From Bacillota bacterium (lineage in GTDB: Bacteria > Bacillota > Clostridia > Christensenellales > Aristaeellaceae), in the NCBI GenBank assembly GCA_023444095.1, contig JAEZRP010000037.1, positions 1-64,000 of the forward strand: a stretch of DNA of 64,000 bases, given 5' to 3'. Both the position numbers and the translations under genes were made by a program. Shown here piece by piece: positions 50,284 to 57,876 of this stretch (position 1 is the stretch's first letter; every line of letters begins with the position of its first letter). The notes beneath the pieces were generated by a model. It saw nothing but the letters and a program-made list of their open reading frames with translations, had not been told where the DNA came from and did no database searches.

Positions 50284-51369
50284 GTGACGATTCATGAGAT
50301 GGCGTTGCGATGGTCAGAATGGCCATGGCTGACCCCCATACAAATCGAAAGCACGGGCGAAGCCAATCTGGGTGACGTTCTGGAAACTTATTCCGTCGCC
50401 GAAATGATCGTTGAGCGCCGCCCCGGCGGGTGGATTTATCGCGCAAGGAACGGCGCGCGCTTCGCGGTCCGCATGTCGCAGGACGGCGGGACGGTGGCGC
50501 TTCTAAATGATCCTGATTGCGCGCTCGCAGATGACGAGCGCGACGGCGCACCGCTTCGCGCGGCATTGGAATGCGCGGGCGCCCTGAAGGGGATCGTTTC
50601 CCTGCACGCCGCGTGCGTGGAACTGAACGGCTCCGCAGTCGCGTTCACCGCGCCCTCCGGGACAGGAAAGTCGACGCGCGCCCGGGCGTGGATCGAACGG
50701 ATCGGCGCGGAATTTGTCAGCGGCGACCGCCCGGGCATTCTCCCAGGTGCGGACGGACCGGCCGCCTGCGGAATGCCCTGGGACGGCAAGGAACAGATCC
50801 ACCGACGCGCCGCGTTTCCCCTGAGGGCGATTCTGGAGGTACGGCGCGCGCCCTTCAACCGGCTCCGCCCGCTGAGCAGGCAACAGGCGATCGGACTCAT
50901 GACGGGACAGTGCTTCCTGCCGATGTGGGACGAGCGCGCGGCGACCGCGGTCATGGCCGCGATCCGGCGCGTCGCGGACACAGTTCCCGTCTACAGGCTT
51001 TTTTGCGGCCCAGACGGCGATTCCGCTCAGTGGACATGCGGGGCGTTATTCGAAAATCGCGAATGGATCGAACAGGAGGTACGTCCGGATATGAAGATCA
51101 GGGAAGGGTTCGTGCTGCGCAACATCGTGGGGGAACACATCGTCATGCCCGTCGGCGAGAACATCAACAAATTCGAGGGCGCGCTCGTCCTGAACGACGT
51201 GTCGGCGTTTTTGTGGGAAAGTCTCAGGACGCACATCTCGAGGGAGGATCTTCTGTCGCTTCTCCTCGCGGAATTTGAGGTCGAACGGGACGTGGCAGAA
51301 AAGGATCTCGACGTCTTCCTCGATCAGCTCCGCGCGCAGAGTCTACTCGAGGAGGAGCGCGCCGGATAG
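50284..51369 (+). CDS. HPr kinase-like domain fused to a PqqD/RRE domain
   Basis: The protein has 361 residues from a GTG at 50284 with GGAGGGG upstream. Residues 1-95 are a variable N-terminal domain. An HprK-like kinase core follows: VSLHAACVELNG with His108, Walker A TAPSGTGKST (122-131), then a conserved GDRPGIL segment and MPWDGKEQIH. From about residue 275 a winged-helix PqqD domain begins: REGFVLRNIVGEHIVMPVGE, then LNDVSAFLWESL, which in RiPP pathways binds leader peptides. The combination suggests a kinase that modifies a peptide presented by its own recognition domain. No precursor peptide, radical SAM enzyme or cyclase is seen nearby. Function is inferred. Confidence 0.8.
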   Translation: MTIHEMALRWSEWPWLTPIQIESTGEANLGDVLETYSVAEMIVERRPGGWIYRARNGARFAVRMSQDGGTVALLNDPDCALADDERDGAPLRAALECAGALKGIVSLHAACVELNGSAVAFTAPSGTGKSTRARAWIERIGAEFVSGDRPGILPGADGPAACGMPWDGKEQIHRRAAFPLRAILEVRRAPFNRLRPLSRQQAIGLMTGQCFLPMWDERAATAVMAAIRRVADTVPVYRLFCGPDGDSAQWTCGALFENREWIEQEVRPDMKIREGFVLRNIVGEHIVMPVGENINKFEGALVLNDVSAFLWESLRTHISREDLLSLLLAEFEVERDVAEKDLDVFLDQLRAQSLLEEERAG

Positions 51370-51455
51370 CGTGCGCTCGGCGGGAAAAGCCGAGATCATC
51401 CGAGGCGGCCACCCGCCTCTTCATGCGTGAGAATTGGAACATTCGAGATCATAAC

Positions 51456-51484
51456 TTGACATTCGCGATCCTCTTTGATATAAT
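51456..51484 (+). promoter_or_regulatory. Promoter of the rplJ-rplL operon
   Basis: Consensus TTGACA (51456-51461) and TATAAT (51479-51484) with a 17-bp spacer, directly ahead of the L10 leader. Confidence 0.85.
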
Positions 51485-51489
51485 AATAC

Positions 51490-51618
51490 TGGCTTGAAAG
51501 CCGTCTGTGCCTGAGACAGCGAGTGCGGAGCGTAAAACCCGAAAGGGTTGCTCGCCGAGGCGCAAGGGATTGTGTTTTACACTACCCCTGCGTCACGCGC
51601 GCAGGGGTGTTTTTTTGC
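51490..51618 (+). ncRNA. Ribosomal protein L10 leader
   Basis: The leader has the kink-turn-type internal elements of the L10 autoregulatory RNA: CCTGAGACAGCGAGTGCGGA, GCTCGCCGAGGCGCAAG and TGTGTTTTACACTA. It ends in an intrinsic terminator (CCCCTGCG/CGCAGGGG, 51585-51607, then a T-run). Excess L10-L12 complex is known to bind this RNA in Firmicutes and reduce expression of the operon. Confidence 0.85.
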
Positions 51619-51653
51619 CGTCACTCCGGACGGGAATGAGAGGTGTTAAAGAA

Positions 51654-52154
51654 ATGTCCAACAACCAGGAAATGAAAAAGGCCGTCGTCGCGGAAATCAA
51701 GGACAAGTTCCAGCGCGCGCAGAGCGTCGTGCTCGTCGATTACCGCGGCCTGACCGTCGCCGAGGATACCGCGCTGCGCGTCGAATTTCGCAAGGCGGGC
51801 TGCGAGTACGCGGTTCTCAAGAACACGATGATCGACCTGGCCGTCAAGGATTCGGCGTACGCGGCATCCATGGAGGAGCACCTGAAGGGGCCCACCGCCG
51901 TCGCCTTCTCCTACACCGACATGATCGCGCCCGCGAAGGTCGTCAAGACCTTCATGGACAAGTCGAAGAAGCTGAAGATCAAGTGCGGCGTGCTGGACGG
52001 CGCGTATCTGGACGAGGCAGGCGTCGTGGCCCTGGCCGATCTGCCCTCCCGCGAGGTGCTCATCGCTAAGATCATGGGCAGCATGATGTCCGCGGTCTCC
52101 AAGTTCGTCTACCTCATCGAGGCAATCCGCAAGCAGAAGGCCGGCGAGGAATGA
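51654..52154 (+). CDS. rplJ: 50S ribosomal protein L10
   Basis: The protein has 166 residues from ATG 51654, 7 bp behind GAGAGGTG; an earlier in-frame ATG at 51636 precedes that site. L10 signatures are KKAVVAEIKDKFQRAQSVVL, VDYRGLTVAEDTALR, LKNTMIDLAVKDS, then LKGPTAVAFSY. The C-terminal helix for binding L7/L12 dimers is FVYLIEAIRKQKAGEE. It forms the base of the ribosomal stalk and represses its own operon through the leader at 51490-51618. Confidence 0.97.
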   Translation: MSNNQEMKKAVVAEIKDKFQRAQSVVLVDYRGLTVAEDTALRVEFRKAGCEYAVLKNTMIDLAVKDSAYAASMEEHLKGPTAVAFSYTDMIAPAKVVKTFMDKSKKLKIKCGVLDGAYLDEAGVVALADLPSREVLIAKIMGSMMSAVSKFVYLIEAIRKQKAGEE

Positions 52155-52196
52155 TCGGCCGGACGAAATCCCACAACAAATTATGGAGGTAATATC

Positions 52197-52565
52197 ATGA
52201 ATCGCGAAGAGATCATTTCCGCTATTGAGTCCATGACGATCCTTGAGCTGGCCGACCTCGTCAAGGAAATGGAAGCGAAGTTCGGCGTTTCCGCCGCCGC
52301 CCCCGCCGCCGCCGCCGGTCCCGCTGTGGCCGCCGTCGTCGAGGAAGAGAAGACCGAGTTCGACGTCATCCTGAAGGACGTCGGTTCCGAGAAGATCAAG
52401 GTCATCAAGGTCGTGCGCGAAGTCGTTGCCGGCCTGGGCCTCAAGGAAGCCAAGGATCTCGTCGACGGCGCGCCCAAGACCCTCAAGGAGGCAGTCACCA
52501 AGGAAGCCGCCGAGGAAATCAAGAAGAAGTTCGCCGAAGTCGGCGCGACCGTCGAAATCAAGTAA
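52197..52565 (+). CDS. rplL: 50S ribosomal protein L7/L12
   Basis: The 122-residue protein has an N-terminal dimerisation domain (IISAIESMTILELADLVKEM), a flexible alanine/proline hinge (SAAAPAAAAGPAVAAVVEEE) and a C-terminal factor-binding domain (FDVILKDVGSEKIKVIKVVR, ending in the near-invariant EAAEEIKKKFAEVGATVEIK-type tail, here with KEA). It recruits translation factors to the ribosome. ATG 52197 follows TGGAGGT. A strong terminator lies 8 bp behind the stop, so rpoB is not part of this transcription unit. Confidence 0.98.
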   Translation: MNREEIISAIESMTILELADLVKEMEAKFGVSAAAPAAAAGPAVAAVVEEEKTEFDVILKDVGSEKIKVIKVVREVVAGLGLKEAKDLVDGAPKTLKEAVTKEAAEEIKKKFAEVGATVEIK

Positions 52566-52573
52566 TCCATGCC

Positions 52574-52599
52574 GCGCGGCGCAAGCCGCGCGTTTTTTT
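52574..52599 (+). terminator. Intrinsic terminator after rplL
   Basis: GCGCGGC-GCAA-GCCGCGC (52574-52591) followed by GTTTTTTT. It ends the L10-L7/L12 transcript. Confidence 0.9.
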
Positions 52600-52650
52600 G
52601 TGTCACGTGGACCACGAAGCGATATGCGTATAAGAAAAACATATGTACGC

Positions 52651-52900
52651 TTATGGGACTGCGCACGCCCGCCCGCGAGGTGGTCGCGCAGGGCATCGCC
52701 CACGTTCCGGAGGGTCGGAGCCTCCACCATCCAGCTGAACAAGGGCGGAAGACGATCCACCCGGCGGAGCAGAATGCGCGCAAGGCGCTCATGATCACCG
52801 ACCGGCGTACGTGCTTCAGACGGGCGCAATACCCTCTCCGGAAGGGGAACGGACCTTCTCAAGGACGACATGGTCAAGGAAGCCTATCTCGGGGAAAGAG
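52651..52900 (+). pseudogene. Decayed branched-chain amino acid ABC transporter ATPase (livF remnant)
   Basis: Frame 1 reads GLRTPAREVVAQGIAHVPEG (about 52654-52712), the LivF segment before the ABC signature. It then jumps to QNARKALMITDR (about 52770-52806), the LivF C-terminal H-loop region, so about 90 residues with signature and Walker B are missing. After a frameshift YVLQTGAI follows (52809 onward), and after a second frameshift GTDLLKDDMVKEAYLGE (about 52849-52897). These pieces keep the LivF order. No functional product is possible. No livG, livH, livM or livK remnant is next to it. Confidence 0.8.
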
Positions 52901-52913
52901 TCGGGGAAAACAC

Positions 52914-52943
52914 GGGGATGGACGCGGTTCCGCGTCCATCCCC
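52914..52943. terminator. Perfect 14-bp hairpin between livF remnant and acetyltransferase
   Basis: GGGGATGGACGCGG pairs perfectly with CCGCGTCCATCCCC with only TT between them. It ends 4 bp before the stop of the minus-strand acetyltransferase gene and probably terminates or protects that transcript. No T-run follows. Confidence 0.6.
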
Positions 52944-52947
52944 TTCC

Positions 52948-53442
52948 CTATGCCATCCCTTTCCGCAGCTTGAATTGCGCTTCGTGCCTGTCCATGCCGC
53001 CCTCGACGGCGTACACCTGAAACCCGCACTTGTTGATGTAGAACCTGTGGTTGCGGTACGACACCGCCGGGGTTTCGGTCTCCCAGACCCTGATGCCCGG
53101 ATATTGATGCTCCGCGAAGCGCCAGGCGGCGTGGCCGTAGCCCTTTCCGATGAGCGCGCTGTCGATGAACAGACAACCGAGGTGGCCGCGCCCGCGGTTC
53201 TCGTCGACAAAAAGGATGATCGCGCCGACGGGTTCTCCGTCACGGTCGATGCGGAAGGCCGCCGCGCCGGACTCGAGGCCCCACTTCGTGAGGAAACTCC
53301 CGTCGTCGTAGCCGGGCGGGCCGCCGGACGGCCGTCCGAAGAACAGCCGGGAATCGTCGTCAAACGAGCGGCGCATGATGGGCGTCAAAACGGGAACGTC
53401 CTCCCGCTTCATCGGGACGAACTCCAGACCTTCGAACGTCAT
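52948..53442 (-). CDS. GNAT-family N-acetyltransferase
   Basis: The protein has 164 residues from ATG 53442, with AAGGAGGC upstream. The GNAT fold is seen as FRIDRDGEPVGAIILFVDEN (strand 4), GHLGCLFIDSALIGKGYGHA with the pyrophosphate-binding GKGYG, and SYRNHRFYINKCGFQVYAVE at the end. Start and upstream stop share ATGA, so it is coupled to the MerR-type regulator gene. The acetylated compound is unknown; an antibiotic- or metabolite-modifying role would fit its MerR partner (inference). Confidence 0.88.
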   Translation of the reverse strand: MTFEGLEFVPMKREDVPVLTPIMRRSFDDDSRLFFGRPSGGPPGYDDGSFLTKWGLESGAAAFRIDRDGEPVGAIILFVDENRGRGHLGCLFIDSALIGKGYGHAAWRFAEHQYPGIRVWETETPAVSYRNHRFYINKCGFQVYAVEGGMDRHEAQFKLRKGMA

Positions 53443-54425
53443 TTCGTTGCCTCCTTCTCCCGCACGGGAATCAGGAGGTCTAGCTGCATGCCCTCGGGCT
53501 CCGATTCGTCGAGCATGTAGTGATTGATATAATTGAGATGCTCCTCGAGGCAGCCGAACATGTCCCTGCCGTCCCATCTGTCCCGATACGCATACTTCTC
53601 GCTCTGCCCCACCCAGCGGAACAGCCTGTCCCATTCCTCGAATGCACCGAAGGGGATCGCGCGCGCCGCGTACAGCCCGCCCGCAAACGCCTTTCTCTGA
53701 AGCGGCGCGGGCACGTCCAAGTTATCCGGGATAGTGACCCACATTTCGTAGCCGTGCGCGCCCGTCTCGTCCGAGGGGTTCGGGGCGTTAAAGCCGTAGT
53801 GCCGTAGATCGGGCTTGATCTCGGGCAGCTTCGTCTCCCGCACGAATTTGTCGATGACCTTGCCGACGTGCCACTCCGGCTCGTCGCCCTCGTACTGATA
53901 CGCGGCGACCGTCGCCGGGGGCAGATACACGATGCGCACGTCCCGGTCGGTGAGCCGCTCGATCCGCTCGGACGCCTTGTTGAGTTCCTCCATGTCGTTT
54001 TCCTCCCTCAGACCTGTCTTTCGGAGGGGAAGCGGTGCGACCAGCTCGGCGAGCGACGCGTCCGTGAGGACTTCTGCGCGCGGCGTCGTCATGAGGAGCG
54101 CGCGAAACCGCGCGAGCACGCTTCGGATCGTCTCGAGCGAGAAGACCTCCTCCTCGATCCGCCGGATGTTCTCCTCCACCACCTCGACGGCGCGCCGCGC
54201 GTCCGCGTCCCCGAGAAGGACCGCGATCTGCTTGAGCGGGATGCGCAGCTTTTTCAGAAACAGGATCTGCCTGAGCCGCGTGCATGCCTCGGGGCCGTAC
54301 GCCCGGTAGGAATAGCCCTCGATCCGCTCGCTGCCCAGAAGCCCGATCTCCTCGTAATACCGGAGCATGCGCGTCGTAATGCCGAACGCCTTCGTCACCT
54401 GCGTGATCGTCTGTCGCTCTTCCAT
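53439..54425 (-). CDS. MerR-family regulator with GyrI-like effector domain
   Basis: The protein has 328 residues from ATG 54425, behind GGAGGGGAGG. The N-terminal MerR helix-turn-helix and wing are clear: ITQVTKAFGITTRMLRYYEE, GLLGSERIEGYSYRAYG. A coiled-coil dimerisation helix follows (VEVVEENIRRIEEEVFSLET). From about residue 155 an AraC-effector-binding/GyrI-like domain follows (VRIVYLPPATVAAYQYEGDE, GYEMWVTIPDNLDVP). This architecture binds bulky hydrophobic ligands, as in BltR and TipA. Its own promoter has the 19-bp spacer diagnostic for MerR-type activation, so autoregulation is likely. Confidence 0.92.
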   Translation of the reverse strand: MEERQTITQVTKAFGITTRMLRYYEEIGLLGSERIEGYSYRAYGPEACTRLRQILFLKKLRIPLKQIAVLLGDADARRAVEVVEENIRRIEEEVFSLETIRSVLARFRALLMTTPRAEVLTDASLAELVAPLPLRKTGLREENDMEELNKASERIERLTDRDVRIVYLPPATVAAYQYEGDEPEWHVGKVIDKFVRETKLPEIKPDLRHYGFNAPNPSDETGAHGYEMWVTIPDNLDVPAPLQRKAFAGGLYAARAIPFGAFEEWDRLFRWVGQSEKYAYRDRWDGRDMFGCLEEHLNYINHYMLDESEPEGMQLDLLIPVREKEATK

Positions 54426-54448
54426 GGTCCGCCTCCCCTCCGAAAATG

Positions 54449-54479
54449 AGTATAAGGTGCGACGCGACGTCAAAGTCAA
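54449..54479 (-). promoter_or_regulatory. MerR-type promoter with 19-bp spacer
   Basis: On the minus strand TTGACT (54474-54479) and TATACT (54449-54454) are separated by 19 bp containing GACGTCGCGTCGCACC. Over-long spacers of 19-20 bp are the hallmark of promoters activated by MerR-family DNA distortion. Confidence 0.75.
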
Positions 54480-54651
54480 GCGCTTTTTCGCGCGGCGCAT
54501 CCCTTTTCACATGCATTTTTATGCACGGATGAATTGCCTGTCTCTTGCCTCTTTACCCGCATTTTTTGCGCACTCACGCTCATATATCAGCCTCACCGCG
54601 CAAATATTTGGATTCAATTTGAATACATATTGCAATTTTACATAAATCGTA

Positions 54652-54680
54652 TTGCCAATGCACACCGCGCAAGGTATAAT
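54652..54680 (+). promoter_or_regulatory. Promoter of gdhA
   Basis: TTGCCA (54652-54657) and TATAAT (54675-54680) with a 17-bp spacer; AAGGAGGAAGG precedes the ATG at 54723. Confidence 0.75.
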
Positions 54681-54722
54681 CGATTTCAGCGTCTCGACGC
54701 GTCACGAGAAGGAGGAAGGCTC

Positions 54723-56054
54723 ATGTCTTACGTCAGCTCCGTTTTGGAGAGGTTGATCGCGAAGGATCCCCATCAGCGCGAATTTTTACAGGCCGCAACC
54801 GAGGTGCTGGAGGCGATCGCGCCTGTCCTTGAAACGCACCCCGCGTTTGAAAAGTGGGGCCTTCTCGAGCGCCTCGTTGAACCGGAGCGCGCGGTGATCT
54901 TCCGCGTGCCGTGGGTAGACGACGCGGGACGGGTTCAGGTCAACCGGGGCTATCGCGTGCAGTACAACTCCGCCATCGGGCCGTACAAGGGCGGGCTGCG
55001 ATTGCACCCGACCGTGAACCTCTCCATCGTCAAGGCGCTCGCGTTCGAGCAGACCTTCAAAAACAGCCTCACGGGACTCGCCATGGGCGGCGGAAAGGGC
55101 GGCAGCGACTTCGACCCCAAGGGCAAGAGCGACCGCGAAGTCATGGCTTTCTGCCAGAGCTTCATGACGGAGCTCTACCGGCACGTCGGCGCCGACCTCG
55201 ACGTGCCCGCGGGCGACATCGGCGTGGGCGCGAGAGAGATCGGCTACCTCTTCGGCCAGTATAAGCACATCACAGGGCGCTACGAGGGCGTGCTGACCGG
55301 AAAGGGGCTTTCCTACGGCGGCTCGCTCGCGCGCAAGGAGGCCACGGGCTACGGACTCGTGTACATCGCGCGCGAGGCGCTCGCCATGCGCGGCGAGAGT
55401 TTTGAAAACAAGACTGTCGTGATCTCCGGTTCCGGGAACGTGGCGATCTATGCGTGCGAGAAGGCGCAGGCGCTGGGCGCGAAGGTCGTCGCGATGTGCG
55501 ATTCGACCGGTTGGATCTATGACCGGGACGGGATCGACCTCGCCGTCATCAAGGACATCAAGGAGACCCGGCGCGGGCGCATCGGCGAGTATCTCTCCGC
55601 GCGGCCCCAGGCCGAGTATCACGCGGGCAAGGGCATCTGGGCCGTTGCGTGCGATATTGCCCTCCCCTGTGCCACCCAGAACGAGATCGACCTCAGCGAC
55701 GCGAAGCTGCTCGTCAAAAACGGCGCCATGATGGTCGCCGAGGGAGCGAACATGCCCGCGACCATTCCCGCCACGGAGTATTTCATCCACAGCGGCGTCA
55801 CCTTCCTCCCCGGAAAGGCCGCGAACGCCGGCGGCGTCGCCACTTCCGGCCTCGAGATGAGCCAGAACGCGCAGCGTCTCAGCTGGACATTCGAGGAGGT
55901 CGACGAGACCCTCAAATCCATCATGGCCGACATCCACCGCCGCGCCTATGCCGCCGCCGCCGAGTACGGACATCCCGGCAACTACGTCGTCGGCGCCAAT
56001 ATCGCCGGATTTCTCAAGGTGGCCGACGCCATGATGGCGCAGGGGGTCGTGTAG
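54723..56054 (+). CDS. gdhA: NADP-type glutamate dehydrogenase
   Basis: The protein has 443 residues from ATG 54723. It is of the hexameric S50-type: VNRGYRVQYNSAIGPYKGGL, then LRLHPTVNLSIVKALAFEQ and the catalytic-lysine loop GLAMGGGKGGSDFDPKGKS. DVPAGDIGVGAREIGYLFGQ and the Rossmann motif TVVISGSGNVAIYACEKAQ follow, and the C-terminus has ANAGGVATSGLEMSQNAQRL. It assimilates ammonia by reductive amination of 2-oxoglutarate, or runs in reverse during amino-acid fermentation. It is monocistronic and followed by a dispersed-repeat copy. Confidence 0.97.
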   Translation: MSYVSSVLERLIAKDPHQREFLQAATEVLEAIAPVLETHPAFEKWGLLERLVEPERAVIFRVPWVDDAGRVQVNRGYRVQYNSAIGPYKGGLRLHPTVNLSIVKALAFEQTFKNSLTGLAMGGGKGGSDFDPKGKSDREVMAFCQSFMTELYRHVGADLDVPAGDIGVGAREIGYLFGQYKHITGRYEGVLTGKGLSYGGSLARKEATGYGLVYIAREALAMRGESFENKTVVISGSGNVAIYACEKAQALGAKVVAMCDSTGWIYDRDGIDLAVIKDIKETRRGRIGEYLSARPQAEYHAGKGIWAVACDIALPCATQNEIDLSDAKLLVKNGAMMVAEGANMPATIPATEYFIHSGVTFLPGKAANAGGVATSGLEMSQNAQRLSWTFEEVDETLKSIMADIHRRAYAAAAEYGHPGNYVVGANIAGFLKVADAMMAQGVV

Positions 56055-56190
56055 GGGCGGGGCGTTGCGCCGGGGCGCCGCCCCGGACCCTGGGCTGACG
56101 CCCTATCCCATGCCGGATGGGGGAAATCATTTGGTCGTCTCGTCCATCCGGGGCCCAGCCCCGGATGGACGAATTTGCGTTTTGGAGGAT
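56053..56190. repeat. Dispersed repeat, copy 8
   Basis: It starts at the gdhA stop codon: CCGGGGCGCCGCCCCGG, then GGGCTGACGCCC and ATCCCATGCCGG. The centre is a perfect 14-bp hairpin CGTCCATCCGGGGC/GCCCCGGATGGACG around CCA. The right arm is reduced to GATGGGATTTC. The rest of the gap to 56403 holds a second GC hairpin and the plsY promoter but no gene. Confidence 0.7.
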
Positions 56191-56357
56191 GGGATTTCAT
56201 GTCATTTCTGCCGTCAAGCCGCTCAGACCCATCTTTTTGCCTCTTCGAATGATTATATCCGAATTCATTCCTCCATCAACCGTTCGTGGGTAATGTTTTG
56301 TGACGGCATCGTCTGTTTCAGGCGCGGAAGTTTGTGAACGTCCTGGGCCTTCGCCCT

Positions 56358-56387
56358 CGCGCGGGGCTTTTCCTCTCGCCCCGCGCG
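56358..56387. terminator. GC-rich hairpin upstream of plsY
   Basis: CGCGCGGGGC (56358-56367) pairs with GCCCCGCGCG (56378-56387). There is no T-run on the plus strand. It sits just before the plsY promoter and could insulate it from upstream transcription. Confidence 0.4.
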
Positions 56388-56403
56388 TAAGCTAAAATTG
56401 ATG

Positions 56404-56432
56404 TTGTACGGCAAATTTATTGATGATATAAT
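56404..56432 (+). promoter_or_regulatory. Promoter of plsY operon
   Basis: TTGTAC (56404-56409) and TATAAT (56427-56432) with a 17-bp spacer. Transcription should begin near 56439, so the in-frame ATG at 56433 cannot be the start. Confidence 0.75.
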
Positions 56433-56456
56433 ATGTGTATGTTTATTTATGTTGGT

Positions 56457-57095
56457 GTGAAAACCGCATATATTCTCTGCGCGGTCATGGGCTACCTGAT
56501 CGGCTGCCTGAACGCGGCCTACATCGTCGGACGGTTCCACGGGCGCGACATCCGCAAGGCGGGCTCGCACAACGCGGGGGCGACGAACGCGCTCATCGTG
56601 ATCGGTCTGAAGGCAGGCCTTTTCGTTGCTGCGTTTGACATCGCGAAGGCGGCGGTCGCGGTGCTGCTCGCGCGCGCGCTGTTCGGGGCCTACGAGTTCG
56701 CGGGCGAGCTGGCGGGCGTATGCTGCGTATTCGGGCACGCATACCCGTTCTGGATGGGCTTTCACGGGGGGAAGGGATTTGCGTCGTATCTGGGGCTGAT
56801 CCTCGCCTCTTCCGGCTGGTTCGCGTTCTTCGCCGCCCTCGGGGCGACTGCGGTCATCACGCTCGTGGGCGACAAGATCGCCGTGGCGACGATCTCCGTC
56901 ATGGCCGTCTACCCCATCGCGATGCACTTCATGGGCTTCAGCGGCGCGTCGGTTTTGGTGGTGGGACTCGCGTCCGCCGTCATGATCTTCCGCCACCGGG
57001 AAAACATCGCGCGGCTACTGCGCGGCGAGGAGATGGGGCTTCGCCAGTTCCGGGCGCGCAAGCGCGCGGGCGAGGTTGCCACGGACGATCAATAG
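56457..57095 (+). CDS. plsY: Glycerol-3-phosphate acyltransferase PlsY
   Basis: The protein has 212 residues from a GTG at 56457. The acyl-phosphate-dependent enzyme makes lysophosphatidic acid in the membrane. All three PlsY motifs are present: GSHNAGATNALIVIGLKAG, CVFGHAYPFWMGFHGGKGFA, and near the end FRHRENIARLLRGEE. About six membrane helices are seen. The start is uncertain: GTG 56457 gives the usual N-terminus VKTAYILCAVMGYLIG but lacks a good ribosome site, while ATG 56439 would make an almost leaderless mRNA. It is the first gene of a run with an isomerase-like and a lipoprotein gene. Confidence 0.92.
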   Translation: MKTAYILCAVMGYLIGCLNAAYIVGRFHGRDIRKAGSHNAGATNALIVIGLKAGLFVAAFDIAKAAVAVLLARALFGAYEFAGELAGVCCVFGHAYPFWMGFHGGKGFASYLGLILASSGWFAFFAALGATAVITLVGDKIAVATISVMAVYPIAMHFMGFSGASVLVVGLASAVMIFRHRENIARLLRGEEMGLRQFRARKRAGEVATDDQ

Positions 57096-57105
57096 GAGGC
57101 GCTTC

Positions 57106-57876
57106 ATGAAGGGGTATTCGGCGTGCGTCGAGATGCTGTTCCGGGAGACGCCGTTTGCCGGGCGCGCGCGGCTTGCGCGGGACGCCGGGTATGAGGCCGT
57201 CGAGTTCTGGCGGTGGCATGACAAGGATCTGTCCGGGATATCGGAGGCGAAAATGCCCGTCGCGGCGGCGCTCGTCGACTCGGCGGACGAAAAAAGGAGG
57301 GAGACCTTTTCCCGCACGGGCATGCTCGCGCGCGAAAGCCGTTCTCTCTTTCTCGAGATGGTCGAGGAATCGTGCGAAGCGATCTCCGCGCTGGGCAATC
57401 TTCTCATCATCGCGCCGGGACAGGCGCTCTCCGCGCTCTCGCGCGGGGCGCAGGAGGACAACATCATTGAGTGCTTGCTGGCCGCGCGCCCCATTCTCGA
57501 AAAATGGGACATGGCGCTCGCCATCGAGCCCTTGAATCCGATTGTTGATCACGTCGGCAGTTATCTGAACGCGTCGGCACAGGCCTTTTCCATCGCGCGC
57601 GCGGCGGGGGCCGGGCGGATCGGGGTCCTGTTCGACATCTATCATCAGCAGATCACGGAGGGGAATCTGATCGCGAACATCCGCGCAAACGTCGGCCTCA
57701 TCAAGCACTTCCACATCGCGGACGTGCCTGGGCGGCACGAGCCGGGAACGGGCGAGATCAACTACAAAAACGTGATCGCCGCGATCCGGGAGTCGGGGTA
57801 CGAGGGGTATATCGGATGCAAGTTTACGCCGACCGGACCTTCCGCAGAGGCATCGAAGTATCTATTGTCGCTATGA
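57106..57876 (+). CDS. Hydroxypyruvate isomerase-like TIM-barrel protein
   Basis: The protein has 256 residues from ATG 57106, with AATAGGAGG upstream, 10 bp behind plsY. Xylose-isomerase-like TIM-barrel features are DAGYEAVEFWRWHDKDLSGI, MALAIEPLNPIVDHVGSYLN with the metal-binding Glu, VLFDIYHQQITEGNLI with Asp/His, IKHFHIADVPGRHEPGTGEI and YKNVIAAIRESGYEGYIGC. This order (LFDIYHQQ, then HIADVPGRHEPGTGE) is characteristic of the Hyi/OtnI family. Activity on hydroxypyruvate or a related 2-oxo-tetronate is inferred. It overlaps the next gene by 4 bp. Confidence 0.88.
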   Translation: MKGYSACVEMLFRETPFAGRARLARDAGYEAVEFWRWHDKDLSGISEAKMPVAAALVDSADEKRRETFSRTGMLARESRSLFLEMVEESCEAISALGNLLIIAPGQALSALSRGAQEDNIIECLLAARPILEKWDMALAIEPLNPIVDHVGSYLNASAQAFSIARAAGAGRIGVLFDIYHQQITEGNLIANIRANVGLIKHFHIADVPGRHEPGTGEINYKNVIAAIRESGYEGYIGCKFTPTGPSAEASKYLLSL

